DNA of 8,539 nucleotides from the NCBI GenBank assembly GCA_021790615.1, contig JAJYGW010000395.1, positions 1 to 8,539 of the forward strand, written 5' to 3'. Positions 1 through 5,954 of this stretch are shown here, in pieces. Position 1 is the first letter of the stretch, and every line of letters starts with the position of its first letter. A program made the translations under genes and the position numbers. Below the pieces are notes generated by a model. The model was not told the origin of the DNA. It saw only the letters and a program-made list of their open reading frames with translations, and searched no databases. This DNA comes from Actinomycetes bacterium (GTDB taxonomy: Bacteria > Actinomycetota > Acidimicrobiia > Acidimicrobiales > JAKAOS01).

Positions 1-798
1 GCGGTCTGCAACCCGGCTCGTGCCATGCGTGTCGGACGCGAACGTGACGGGGACGCGGCGGGACGCGAAGAGGCTCAGCAGGCTCGGGGACGGGTAGTCC
101 TCACGGCAGGGCTTGGTGGCGCCGGCGGACGAGATCTCTGCGGCCATCCCGCTCGCCGCCGCGGCCTCGGCGATGCGCACCTCGCACTCGTGCACGACGC
201 CGCGGTCGGGGATCCGCGCGGCGACCTTCACGAGATCGGGATGGGCGAGGACGTCACAGCTGGCGGTGCCGGCGAGCTCCTCCAACGCCTCGGTGTAGGC
301 CCGCCAGCTGTCGGCGACGGGACGACGATCCCACTCCCCCACCTGGACGGCGTTCGACAGGTCGTCGAACATCCAGTTGCCGATCCAGTGGACCGATCCG
401 AGCAGGACGTCGAACGGGTACCCGGCGAGCAGGGCAGACACCTCGTCCATCCGTCCCGGGTAGTAGTCCACCTCGAGGCCGATCACGACGGGGAGGCCGG
501 CTGTTTTCGCCTCGAGGGCGGCGTTCACGAAGCGATCGAGGTCTTGTGTCGCATGGTGGTCGAAGTACGCCCGTGCCTGTGCCCTGAAGGGGCGGCCTCC
601 TGGCTCGGGGACGCGGTCCCACCATCCTTCGACGAGCGCGCGCGCCTGGACGAAGCGGAAGAAGTGCTCCGTCAGCGCGATCTCCCGCACTCCGCTTCTC
701 GCGGCGAGCTCGGTGTAGCGGGTGATCCGGTCGAGAGCGAGCTCCCGCCCATCGGCGCGCTCGGAGTGCGGCCAGAGGTGGACGTGATAGTCGATCAC
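1..798 (-). CDS. PHP-domain phosphoesterase, histidinol-phosphatase (HisJ) family, 3' end beyond the window
   Basis: A metal-dependent phosphoesterase of the PHP superfamily. Its best match by motif is the HisJ/HisK type that dephosphorylates histidinol phosphate in histidine synthesis. Visible are 266 residues, no stop before position 1; the family is usually about 260-290 aa, so little is missing. Motifs in order: DYHVHLW at residues 3-9 (metal ligands H5, H7), LTEHFF near 42-47, GLEVDYYPG near 107-115 (E109), GSVHWIG near 134-140 (H137), DVLAHPD near 182-188 (H186) and SDTHG near 255-259 (D256, H258). All expected PHP ligands appear present. The GTG start overlaps the stop of the upstream ATPase gene as GTGA, and AGGAG lies 9 nt before it, so both a good ribosome site and translational coupling support this start. 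Substrate is inferred from family only; coupling to an ATPase gene rather than his genes leaves a different phosphoester possible. Confidence 0.85.
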   Translation of the reverse strand, partial: MIDYHVHLWPHSERADGRELALDRITRYTELAARSGVREIALTEHFFRFVQARALVEGWWDRVPEPGGRPFRAQARAYFDHHATQDLDRFVNAALEAKTAGLPVVIGLEVDYYPGRMDEVSALLAGYPFDVLLGSVHWIGNWMFDDLSNAVQVGEWDRRPVADSWRAYTEALEELAGTASCDVLAHPDLVKVAARIPDRGVVHECEVRIAEAAAASGMAAEISSAGATKPCREDYPSPSLLSLFASRRVPVTFASDTHGTSRVADR

Positions 799-2150
799 GT
801 TCGCCGGCTCCTGCTCGCGCTCGGGCGGGCCCGTCCGGGCGCACGGGTGTCGGGGGACTCGCCGTCCGGCTCGTCCTGCCAGATCCCGGCCCCCATCCTG
901 AGGAGGCCGGCGAGGTCCGTCACGTGACCGGGTTGATAGGGCACCGTCACGCTCACGTCGTGAGCAGCGGACAGCTCCCGGAGGAGCTCCGCCTCCCGGT
1001 TCGCGACGAGCCTGAAGTTCGAGAAGCTGTGCGCCACCTCCTCGACCACCCTTCCCACCACCTCGGGTGCGACGGCCTCACCGGCGGCGGTGAGCTCGGG
1101 GGCGAGGCGCTCGCCGATCGACGCAGCAGACTCCGCCAGCCGATCGGCAGCACGAGCGGCTGCGGGATCGATGAGCAGGGACGGGAGGACTCTGTTGCAC
1201 ACGAGGAGTCCGAGGTGCAGGTGGCGTTCCGCGAGCGCCGCCTTCATCTCGGAGGCTTCGCGGCCCGGGACGGCCTCGAGCGTCGTCACGACGAGGAAGG
1301 TCGTGCGGGGATCTCGCAACAGTCTCCCGACGGCGTCGGCACGGGCGACGAAGCCTTCTCGCATCGTCTGGAGCAGGATGAAGAAATCCGCCAGGTCCTG
1401 GAGCAGCTGGCTGCCGAGGATACGGTCCGCGACCTGGTAGAAGGGACGGGACGCCATGTTGACGAACCGTGAACGGTACGGGACGGTCAGCCATCGGAGA
1501 AGTCGCGAGGAGAAGAACTCCTGCATCCGGGCAGGGGCGTCGAGGAGATCGATGGCGTTGCGCGACGGCGGCGTGTCGACGACGAGCAGGTCGTAGTCGC
1601 CGTCCTCGTGCAGCTCGTAGAGGCGCTCCATCGCGATGTAGTCGTGACCTTGGCTGAAACGGCGGCTGATGTTCTGGTACAGCGGGTTCGAGATGATCTG
1701 GTCCGCTGTCGACTTGTTCGGGGCGTGGCGGCGGACGAGTGCGTCCCACGACTCGGACATGTCGAGCATGGCCGCATGAAGTTCGCCTTTCGGGCGGATC
1801 CCTGCTCTCTCGAAGGCTTCGGTGGGGACTCGTGTCGCCTCGTTGCCGATTCCCTTGATGCCGAGCGCGTCGGCGAGCCGCTTGGCCGGGTCGACCGTGA
1901 GGACGAGGACGCGACCTCCGATCCTGGCGGCGATCGTCGCAGCGAGCGCGGCGGCCGTGGTCGTCTTGCCCACCCCGCCCGGCCCGCAGGCGACCATGAC
2001 CTCCTTCGCCGCGACGAGCTGCTCGAGCTCGAGTGCGGTGGGCGACGACATGGCGGCGGACAGCCCCTCTTCTCTTCGAGGGTTCTGCCCACCGCTTGCG
2101 TCGGTGCCCGCTCCCGTGCCCGCTTTCGCGCGCTGCCTGGTGGGGCTCAC
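795..2150 (-). CDS. ArsA/Get3-family ATPase, second of a pair, lacking the signature lysine
   Basis: Cytosolic P-loop ATPase of the ArsA/Get3 (SIMIBI) class. Numbered from GTG at 2150 (451 aa), the P-loop is GPGGVGKTT at 56-64, the switch I segment is LTVDPAKRLAD at 84-94 with the aspartate at 87, and the Walker B/switch II segment is DLLVVDTPPS at 187-196. The usual first lysine of GKGGVGKT is proline 57. There is no CxxC zinc motif and no arsenite pump gene nearby, so arsenite export is unlikely. The family pairing recalls Mycobacterium tuberculosis Rv3679/Rv3680. The start is uncertain. GTG 2150 gives a GTGA overlap with the upstream ATPase and has GGGGAGG four bases before it, but adds 33 residues of Gly/Ala/Arg-rich, probably disordered sequence. 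ATG at 2051 gives a 418-aa protein with a weaker, distant ribosome site. The C-terminal 25 residues are also low-complexity. Its TGA overlaps the GTG start of the PHP gene. Confidence 0.88.
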   Translation of the reverse strand: MSPTRQRAKAGTGAGTDASGGQNPRREEGLSAAMSSPTALELEQLVAAKEVMVACGPGGVGKTTTAAALAATIAARIGGRVLVLTVDPAKRLADALGIKGIGNEATRVPTEAFERAGIRPKGELHAAMLDMSESWDALVRRHAPNKSTADQIISNPLYQNISRRFSQGHDYIAMERLYELHEDGDYDLLVVDTPPSRNAIDLLDAPARMQEFFSSRLLRWLTVPYRSRFVNMASRPFYQVADRILGSQLLQDLADFFILLQTMREGFVARADAVGRLLRDPRTTFLVVTTLEAVPGREASEMKAALAERHLHLGLLVCNRVLPSLLIDPAAARAADRLAESAASIGERLAPELTAAGEAVAPEVVGRVVEEVAHSFSNFRLVANREAELLRELSAAHDVSVTVPYQPGHVTDLAGLLRMGAGIWQDEPDGESPDTRAPGRARPSASRSRRT

Positions 2151-3097
2151 AGCTCCTCCCCGAGCAGCCGCGCGACCTGGCGGATCGCTCGCGCCCCGTG
2201 CGCGCGGCCGAAGAGGTAGGGCAGGTACAGCAGCGGGACGCTCTCGGCGATGCCGGCCCGCAGCCGTTCGAGGTGGGCGGCGCCGTCGCGGCGGATCGTG
2301 ACGGCCAGGCGTGCCGCGGAGAAGACGGACGTGAGCGCATCGACGTCGACGTCGAGCTCCTCGGCGAGCGCCTTCGTGACAGGCGGCGCTGCCATGCTCT
2401 CGAAGATCTCCTCCTCGCGGGTGCCGAACAGCTCGGGCAGCACCCTGTTCGCGATGACAGAAGCGAGCTTCACGGGCGTCTCCTCGGCGATCCGTGCGGA
2501 GAGGTCGACCGCCTCGGAGACAGGCATCTCCTCGGGTGTCGTGACGATCACGGCGCCGGTGATCTCGGGGTTCCTCAGGATGTCGAGCATCCATCCCGTC
2601 TGGGTTCGCACGATGCCGACCTTCACGAGCTCGTTGATGCCGATCGGAGCCGCAAGCTGGCCGACCACCTGACCCGTGGCCGAGGCATCGACCACGACGA
2701 GGTCGTAGTGACGCTCACGGACCTCGTAGCACAGCTTTCCGATGGTGAGGATCTCCCGGATCCCCGGCGCCGCTGTCGCGACGAAGTCGAAGGCTGACGC
2801 GACCGGTCCGATCCGGCCGACCACCGGCACCCGTGCGATCAGCTTCAGGTACTCGCGAAGGGACGCCTCGGTGTCCATCGACATCGCAGTCAGGCCCGGG
2901 CTCACCTGACGACCCTGGAACGGAGTCGGCCCACACTCGTAGGCCACCGAGAGGTCGCCCTTCGGTTCGACCTCGCAGACGAGCGTGCGCTTGCCCTGTT
3001 CGGCGGCGAGCAGCCCGAGTGCCGCCGCGACGGTCGTCTTCCCGACTCCGCCCTTGCCGGTGACGAAGAGCAGCCGCCGGGCGAGGAGAGGGGTCAC
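2147..3097 (-). CDS. ArsA/Get3-family ATPase, first of a pair, with the signature lysine
   Basis: A 316-aa P-loop ATPase, probably the heterodimer partner of the ATPase encoded just downstream. The deviant Walker A motif GKGGVGKTT is at residues 14-22 (signature K15, P-loop K20). The switch I position reads EVEP at 42-45, with glutamate 44 where Get3 has a catalytic aspartate. The Walker B/switch II segment DLVVVDASATGQ is at 132-143, preceded by PGIREILTIGK at 111-121, a stretch typical of actinobacterial ArsA homologues. Cysteines are isolated and form no CxxC. GTG at 3097 is the only start that does not run through the DUF3107 gene. It lies 10 nt after that gene's stop and lacks a clear Shine-Dalgarno, so translation is probably coupled. 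The TGA overlaps the next GTG by 4 bp. The cellular role is not clear from sequence; tail-anchored-protein targeting or metabolite-linked roles are possible. Confidence 0.9.
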   Translation of the reverse strand: MTPLLARRLLFVTGKGGVGKTTVAAALGLLAAEQGKRTLVCEVEPKGDLSVAYECGPTPFQGRQVSPGLTAMSMDTEASLREYLKLIARVPVVGRIGPVASAFDFVATAAPGIREILTIGKLCYEVRERHYDLVVVDASATGQVVGQLAAPIGINELVKVGIVRTQTGWMLDILRNPEITGAVIVTTPEEMPVSEAVDLSARIAEETPVKLASVIANRVLPELFGTREEEIFESMAAPPVTKALAEELDVDVDALTSVFSAARLAVTIRRDGAAHLERLRAGIAESVPLLYLPYLFGRAHGARAIRQVARLLGEEL

Positions 3098-3107
3098 GCG
3101 GTGCCGA

Positions 3108-3344
3108 TCACGGAGCGCCGAAGCCGACCCGGCGTTCCTCGGTCTGCGCCCCGACCTCCACGTAGGCGATTCGAGCGCTCGGGACGGCCACCCTGCGGCC
3201 GCGCTTGTCCGTGAGCCACAAGATGCCCTCCGGATCGGCAAGCGCACGCTCGACATCGGCGATGACCTGCTCGCGATCGCTTCCCTCGGCGAGCTCGACG
3301 TCGAGCTCCTTCGGCGTCTGGATGATCCCGATTCGCACGTCCAC
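3108..3344 (-). CDS. DUF3107 small conserved actinobacterial protein
   Basis: A 78-aa acidic protein recognised as DUF3107, a family of about 75 aa found in Actinomycetota and of unknown function. It opens with VDVRIGI, a beta strand, continues with a KELDVEL segment and a helix around residues 20-35, and then has ILWLTDKRGRRVAVPS and IAYVEVG strands near 42-65, ending VGFGAP. The start is the first of two nearby GTG codons: AAAGGAG at 3353-3359 sits 8 nt before GTG 3344, a strong ribosome site. It leads the unit containing the two ArsA-like ATPases, 10 nt upstream of the first one. A 101-nt gap separates it from the dGTPase gene, so it may have its own promoter. The co-location suggests a functional link with the ATPase pair, but that is inference. 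Confidence 0.88.
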   Translation of the reverse strand: MDVRIGIIQTPKELDVELAEGSDREQVIADVERALADPEGILWLTDKRGRRVAVPSARIAYVEVGAQTEERRVGFGAP

Positions 3345-3412
3345 GTCGATCGCTCCTTTGCTGGTGCCCGACCGGCCTTCTGCCAATGCCCGCTCAGCCA
3401 CCGGGCCGCGCC

Positions 3413-3418
3413 ATCGTA
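3413..3418 (-). promoter_or_regulatory. Candidate -10 box (TACGAT) for the DUF3107-ATPase unit
   Basis: In the 101-nt gap between the dGTPase stop and the DUF3107 start, the minus strand carries TACGAT, which fits the actinobacterial TAnnnT -10 pattern. It is identical to the -10 candidate before the regulator gene at 5942. Transcription would begin near 3406, leaving an untranslated leader of about 60 nt. A -35-like CTGACG lies upstream but 21 nt away, longer than ideal. The rest of this gap shows no convincing terminator. Weak support overall; the dGTPase message may simply read through. Confidence 0.3.
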
Positions 3419-3445
3419 GGGGCGCTGCGCGGACGTGCCCGTCAG

Positions 3446-4597
3446 TCAACCAGCTCCGCGGGGAAGCCGGTCCTGAGACCAGTCCAGTCGCGCCACCGCC
3501 TGGGAACAGGCGTAACGATCGGTCATGCCGGCGACGTAGGCAACAGCGTTGAGCACCGGGTCGTCGGTGAGCCGTGCCGTCTCGGCCGGCATCTCCCCTG
3601 CCCGGCAAGCGAAGTAGTCGACGAGCGCCCGGAGCATCTCGATGACCCGCCGGGACTGCTCGACGGACGCATCCCGCAGGTAGATCCGCTCGTAGTTGAA
3701 CGTCCTGAGCGCTGCGAGCGCGTCGCCGGCAGCCGGCGTCATCGACACCACGCCGGTGCGACAGGTGGACTCGACGACGTCGGAGATGAGCGTTTGCAGC
3801 TGCCGTCCGCGCGTCAGCCCGCAATGGCGCGCGACCGTGACCGGGACGTCGTCCACCGACACGATCCCGGCGTGCACCGCATCCTCGAGGTCGTGCGCCG
3901 AGTAGGCGATGCGGTCGGCCAGCGCGACGGCCTCTCCCTCGGGAGTCGAGGGAGGCGGGCGCGACCACGAGTGGTTGCGGATGCCGTCCAGCGTCTCCCG
4001 GCACAGGTTCAACGGCGCCGCGGTCACGTCGGCGCCCCAGACCGCGTGGTCGAAGCCGCCGGGGAGGAACGCATCGAAGGCTTCCTCGCTGGCGTGGCCC
4101 CCGGGACCGTGCCCGCAGTCGTGACCGAGCGCGATCGCCTCGGTGAGCGCGACGTTCAGCCGGCAAGCCCGGGCGACAGCCGTCGCCACTTGGGCGACTT
4201 CGAGCGCATGGGTCAGCCTGGTGCGCTGGTGGTCAGCCGGGAAGATGAACACCTGCGTCTTCCCCGCGAGCCTCCGAAACGCCGTCGAGTGCAGGATCCG
4301 GTCGCGATCACGCTCGAAGCACGTCCTCCACTCGTCCGGCTCTTCTTCGCGAGCTCGCGTCCCGGCGCCGTGCGCCCGCGTCGCGCCGATCATGAGCTGT
4401 TCGAGCTCGAGTCCCTCCCTCTCGGTTCGATCCAGCGCTCGATAAGGGCCGGCGAGGACCGGAGGCCGAGGGTGCGGCGTCATCACCTCTGCCAGCTCCG
4501 ACTCATGGCCGCGCATGGTCGATGCCCACCGCTCGTTGCGCCACGTCGCGCCGGAGCCCGACTCCTCGACTGCATCGCTCACCGGATGAGGCGCCAT
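3446..4597 (-). CDS. dgt: dGTPase-like HD-domain deoxynucleoside triphosphate triphosphohydrolase
   Basis: Hydrolyses dNTPs (classically dGTP) to the nucleoside plus triphosphate, adjusting the dNTP pool. The 383-aa length fits the dGTPase-like family. The early family block RDRILHSTAFRRLAGKTQVF is followed by the HD metal ligands: H130 in RLTHALEV, H159-D160 in GHDCGHGPGGH, and D228 in LADRIAYSAHD. Later FNYERIY and a C-terminal helical part match the family. ATG 4597 is the most upstream start before mrp (33 nt away) but has no obvious ribosome site. The first 40 residues look unconserved, so an internal ATG such as the one beginning MTPHPRP (about residue 40) could be the true start. It lies between mrp and the DUF3107 unit and is probably co-transcribed with mrp. 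Actual substrate among dNTPs cannot be read from sequence. Confidence 0.9.
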   Translation of the reverse strand: MAPHPVSDAVEESGSGATWRNERWASTMRGHESELAEVMTPHPRPPVLAGPYRALDRTEREGLELEQLMIGATRAHGAGTRAREEEPDEWRTCFERDRDRILHSTAFRRLAGKTQVFIFPADHQRTRLTHALEVAQVATAVARACRLNVALTEAIALGHDCGHGPGGHASEEAFDAFLPGGFDHAVWGADVTAAPLNLCRETLDGIRNHSWSRPPPSTPEGEAVALADRIAYSAHDLEDAVHAGIVSVDDVPVTVARHCGLTRGRQLQTLISDVVESTCRTGVVSMTPAAGDALAALRTFNYERIYLRDASVEQSRRVIEMLRALVDYFACRAGEMPAETARLTDDPVLNAVAYVAGMTDRYACSQAVARLDWSQDRLPRGAG

Positions 4598-4630
4598 GGA
4601 ACGAGGTTACGCGAGGGGTGCGCGCTGGCT

Positions 4631-5872
4631 TCAGCGGACGGAGAGCTCGCTCCGGTAGACCCGCGAGGGACCGAGCGACACGACCTTCTCCGCCAGCTCC
4701 GCGAAGGCCCTCGAGACCTCGTTGTCGGGATCGACGGCCGCGATCGGCTTCCCCGAGTCACCGCCCTCCCTCAGCGCGGCGAGCAGCGGGATCTGCGCGA
4801 GCAGAGGGACACCGAGCGACGAGGCGAGAGCCTGCCCACCGCCGGAGCCGAACAGCTCATAGCGCTTGCCGTCGTCTCCGGTGAACCACGACATGTTCTC
4901 GATGACGCCGCGCAGGGGTAGGCGCAACTGCTTCGCGAGGACCGCCGCACGCTGTGCCACCCGCTCGGCCGCCGGCTGCGGCGTCGTCACCACGAGCAGT
5001 TCAGCAGAGGGCACGAACTGCGCGATCGAAAGGGAGACGTCCCCGGTTCCCGGTGGGAGGTCGATGAGGAGGAACTCGGGCGAACCCCAGTGGACGTCCA
5101 CGAGGAACTGCTCGAGAGCCTTGTGCAGCATCGGCCCGCGCCAGATGACGGCCTGGTCCTCGGGCACGAAGAAACCCATCGAGATGCACCGCACCCCCCA
5201 CGCCACCGGCGGGAGGAGCAGGTCCCCGATCAGGCTCGGCGCTTCGGCCAGTCCGAGCATCGACGGCACCGAGAAGCCGTAGACGTCCGCGTCCAGCAGC
5301 GCAACCGAGTGGCCGAGCCGTGCCAGCGACACCGCGACGTTGACCGTCACGCTCGACTTCCCGACCCCGCCCTTGCCGGACCCGATGGCGATCACCCGTG
5401 TCGGCGAGCCCTTCTCGGCGAACGGGTTCGCTCGGGGAGCCGGGCCTTCCGCGCCGTGCTGACCCGACCGCGTCGTACCGGGGCCTGCCTGCTGGCCGCC
5501 TGCGCCGAACGGTGACGCGGCTGGCGCGGGCCTCTGCGTGCGGCCGAGCTCGTGCAGGCGCGCCTGCAATTCGAGCTCCTCCCCCGAAGTCATCGCCGCC
5601 AAGTGGATCTCGGCCGGCGAGCCTCCGGCACGAGCCACTGCTTCGGTGACGGCCCCGATCAGCGCCTGCTCGTCGGGATGACCTCCGCTCGGCACCTTGA
5701 GGACGACGGCCGTCGAGCGGCGTCGCTCCTCGACCGAGCTCACCATGCCGAGCGCGCCGATGGGATGGAACAGCCGCGGGTCGACGGTCGATTCGACGGC
5801 TGCACGCACGGCACTGCCGCCGGCACCTCGTTCGCTGCTCGTCGAGCCGCCACCAGGGCGGAAGATGCTCAC
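4631..5872 (-). CDS. mrp: Mrp/ApbC/NBP35-family P-loop ATPase lacking the CxxC motif
   Basis: Family members carry and transfer Fe-S clusters to apoproteins. This 413-aa form has an N-terminal MIP18/DUF59-like domain (about residues 20-95, VESTVDP start), a Gly/Gln/Pro/Ala-rich linker (about 105-155) and the ATPase domain. The deviant Walker A motif GSGKGGVGKSS is at 164-174 (signature K167), followed by LLDADVYGFSVPS and the Mrp signature LIDLPPGTGDVSLS. Unusually, the region where CxxC normally sits reads ENMSWFTGDDGKRYELFG with no cysteine. The whole protein has a single cysteine (VRCISM), and the DUF59 part also lacks its usual cysteine. GTG 5872 is chosen because longer starts run antisense through the divergent regulator; GTG 5809, just before the DUF59 domain, is an alternative. 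The ribosome site is weak. It is divergent from a SufR-like regulator and desulfurase, which supports an Fe-S role, and is followed 33 nt later by the dGTPase gene. Confidence 0.9.
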   Translation of the reverse strand: MSIFRPGGGSTSSERGAGGSAVRAAVESTVDPRLFHPIGALGMVSSVEERRRSTAVVLKVPSGGHPDEQALIGAVTEAVARAGGSPAEIHLAAMTSGEELELQARLHELGRTQRPAPAASPFGAGGQQAGPGTTRSGQHGAEGPAPRANPFAEKGSPTRVIAIGSGKGGVGKSSVTVNVAVSLARLGHSVALLDADVYGFSVPSMLGLAEAPSLIGDLLLPPVAWGVRCISMGFFVPEDQAVIWRGPMLHKALEQFLVDVHWGSPEFLLIDLPPGTGDVSLSIAQFVPSAELLVVTTPQPAAERVAQRAAVLAKQLRLPLRGVIENMSWFTGDDGKRYELFGSGGGQALASSLGVPLLAQIPLLAALREGGDSGKPIAAVDPDNEVSRAFAELAEKVVSLGPSRVYRSELSVR

Positions 5873-5892
5873 GGGTCTCTCGTCTCTCGTAC

Positions 5893-5908
5893 TGCTCGCT
5901 CCCGAGCA
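5893..5908. promoter_or_regulatory. Inverted repeat 1, candidate operator in the mrp/regulator gap
   Basis: A perfect 6-bp inverted repeat with a 4-nt spacer, TGCTCG-CTCC-CGAGCA, in the 82-bp divergent intergenic region on the mrp side. It has the same 6-4-6 layout and the same outer TGC...GCA as the second repeat at 5922-5937; the two centres are 29 bp apart. The adjacent gene encodes a winged-helix regulator, so a dimer-binding operator is the likely role. Short GC-rich palindromes also arise by chance, so support is moderate. Confidence 0.45.
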
Positions 5909-5921
5909 TGGTGCCCTCACC

Positions 5922-5937
5922 TGCGGCAAGAGCCGCA
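5922..5937. promoter_or_regulatory. Inverted repeat 2, candidate operator upstream of the regulator's -10 box
   Basis: A perfect inverted repeat TGCGGC-AAGA-GCCGCA ending 4 bp before the -10 box at 5942. It therefore covers the spacer and -35 region of the regulator promoter, a position expected for repression or redox-responsive autoregulation. It shares its architecture with the repeat at 5893-5908. It does not match the CAAC-N6-GTTG or ACACT-N5-TGTGA sites I recall for characterised SufR proteins. Confidence 0.45.
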
Positions 5938-5941
5938 CCGG

Positions 5942-5947
5942 TACGAT
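5942..5947 (+). promoter_or_regulatory. -10 box TACGAT placed for a leaderless regulator mRNA
   Basis: TACGAT (TAnnnT consensus) is followed by 7 nt and then the GTG start at 5955. A start point about 7 nt downstream of a -10 box would fall on the first base of GTG, the hallmark of leaderless actinobacterial transcripts. The alternative, GGAG directly abutting the GTG, is too close to act as a Shine-Dalgarno. No good -35 is visible. On the opposite strand TATCGT overlaps the same bases (5943-5948) and could be the -10 for mrp. Confidence 0.5.
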
Positions 5948-5954
5948 AACGGAG

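Noticed and set aside
25..927. A 300-codon plus-strand open frame at the left end
   Set aside because: It is antisense to the PHP gene, whose own frame carries all metal-ligand motifs; the plus-strand reading has none.
2151..2594. Long upstream extension of the second ATPase to an ATG at 2594
   Set aside because: It would overlap most of the C-terminal third of the first ATPase in another frame and is Arg/Gly-rich without any family similarity.
795..3097. Arsenic resistance operon
   Set aside because: The ATPases are ArsA-like in fold only: no arsB, arsC or arsR neighbour and no arsenite-binding cysteine cluster.
3098..3256. Extension of the first ATPase to ATG 3256
   Set aside because: The added residues run out of frame through the conserved DUF3107 gene, and the ATPase fold begins just after GTG 3097.
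3345..3445. Hairpin GCCCG...CGGGC in the dGTPase-DUF3107 gap as a terminator
   Set aside because: Five-bp stem with a nine-base loop and no following T-run; expected by chance at this GC content.
3386..4921. A 511-codon open frame on the plus strand
   Set aside because: It lies antisense to the dGTPase and the end of mrp, has Arg/Pro/Gly-heavy composition and no recognisable motif; such frames are common opposite genes in very high GC DNA.
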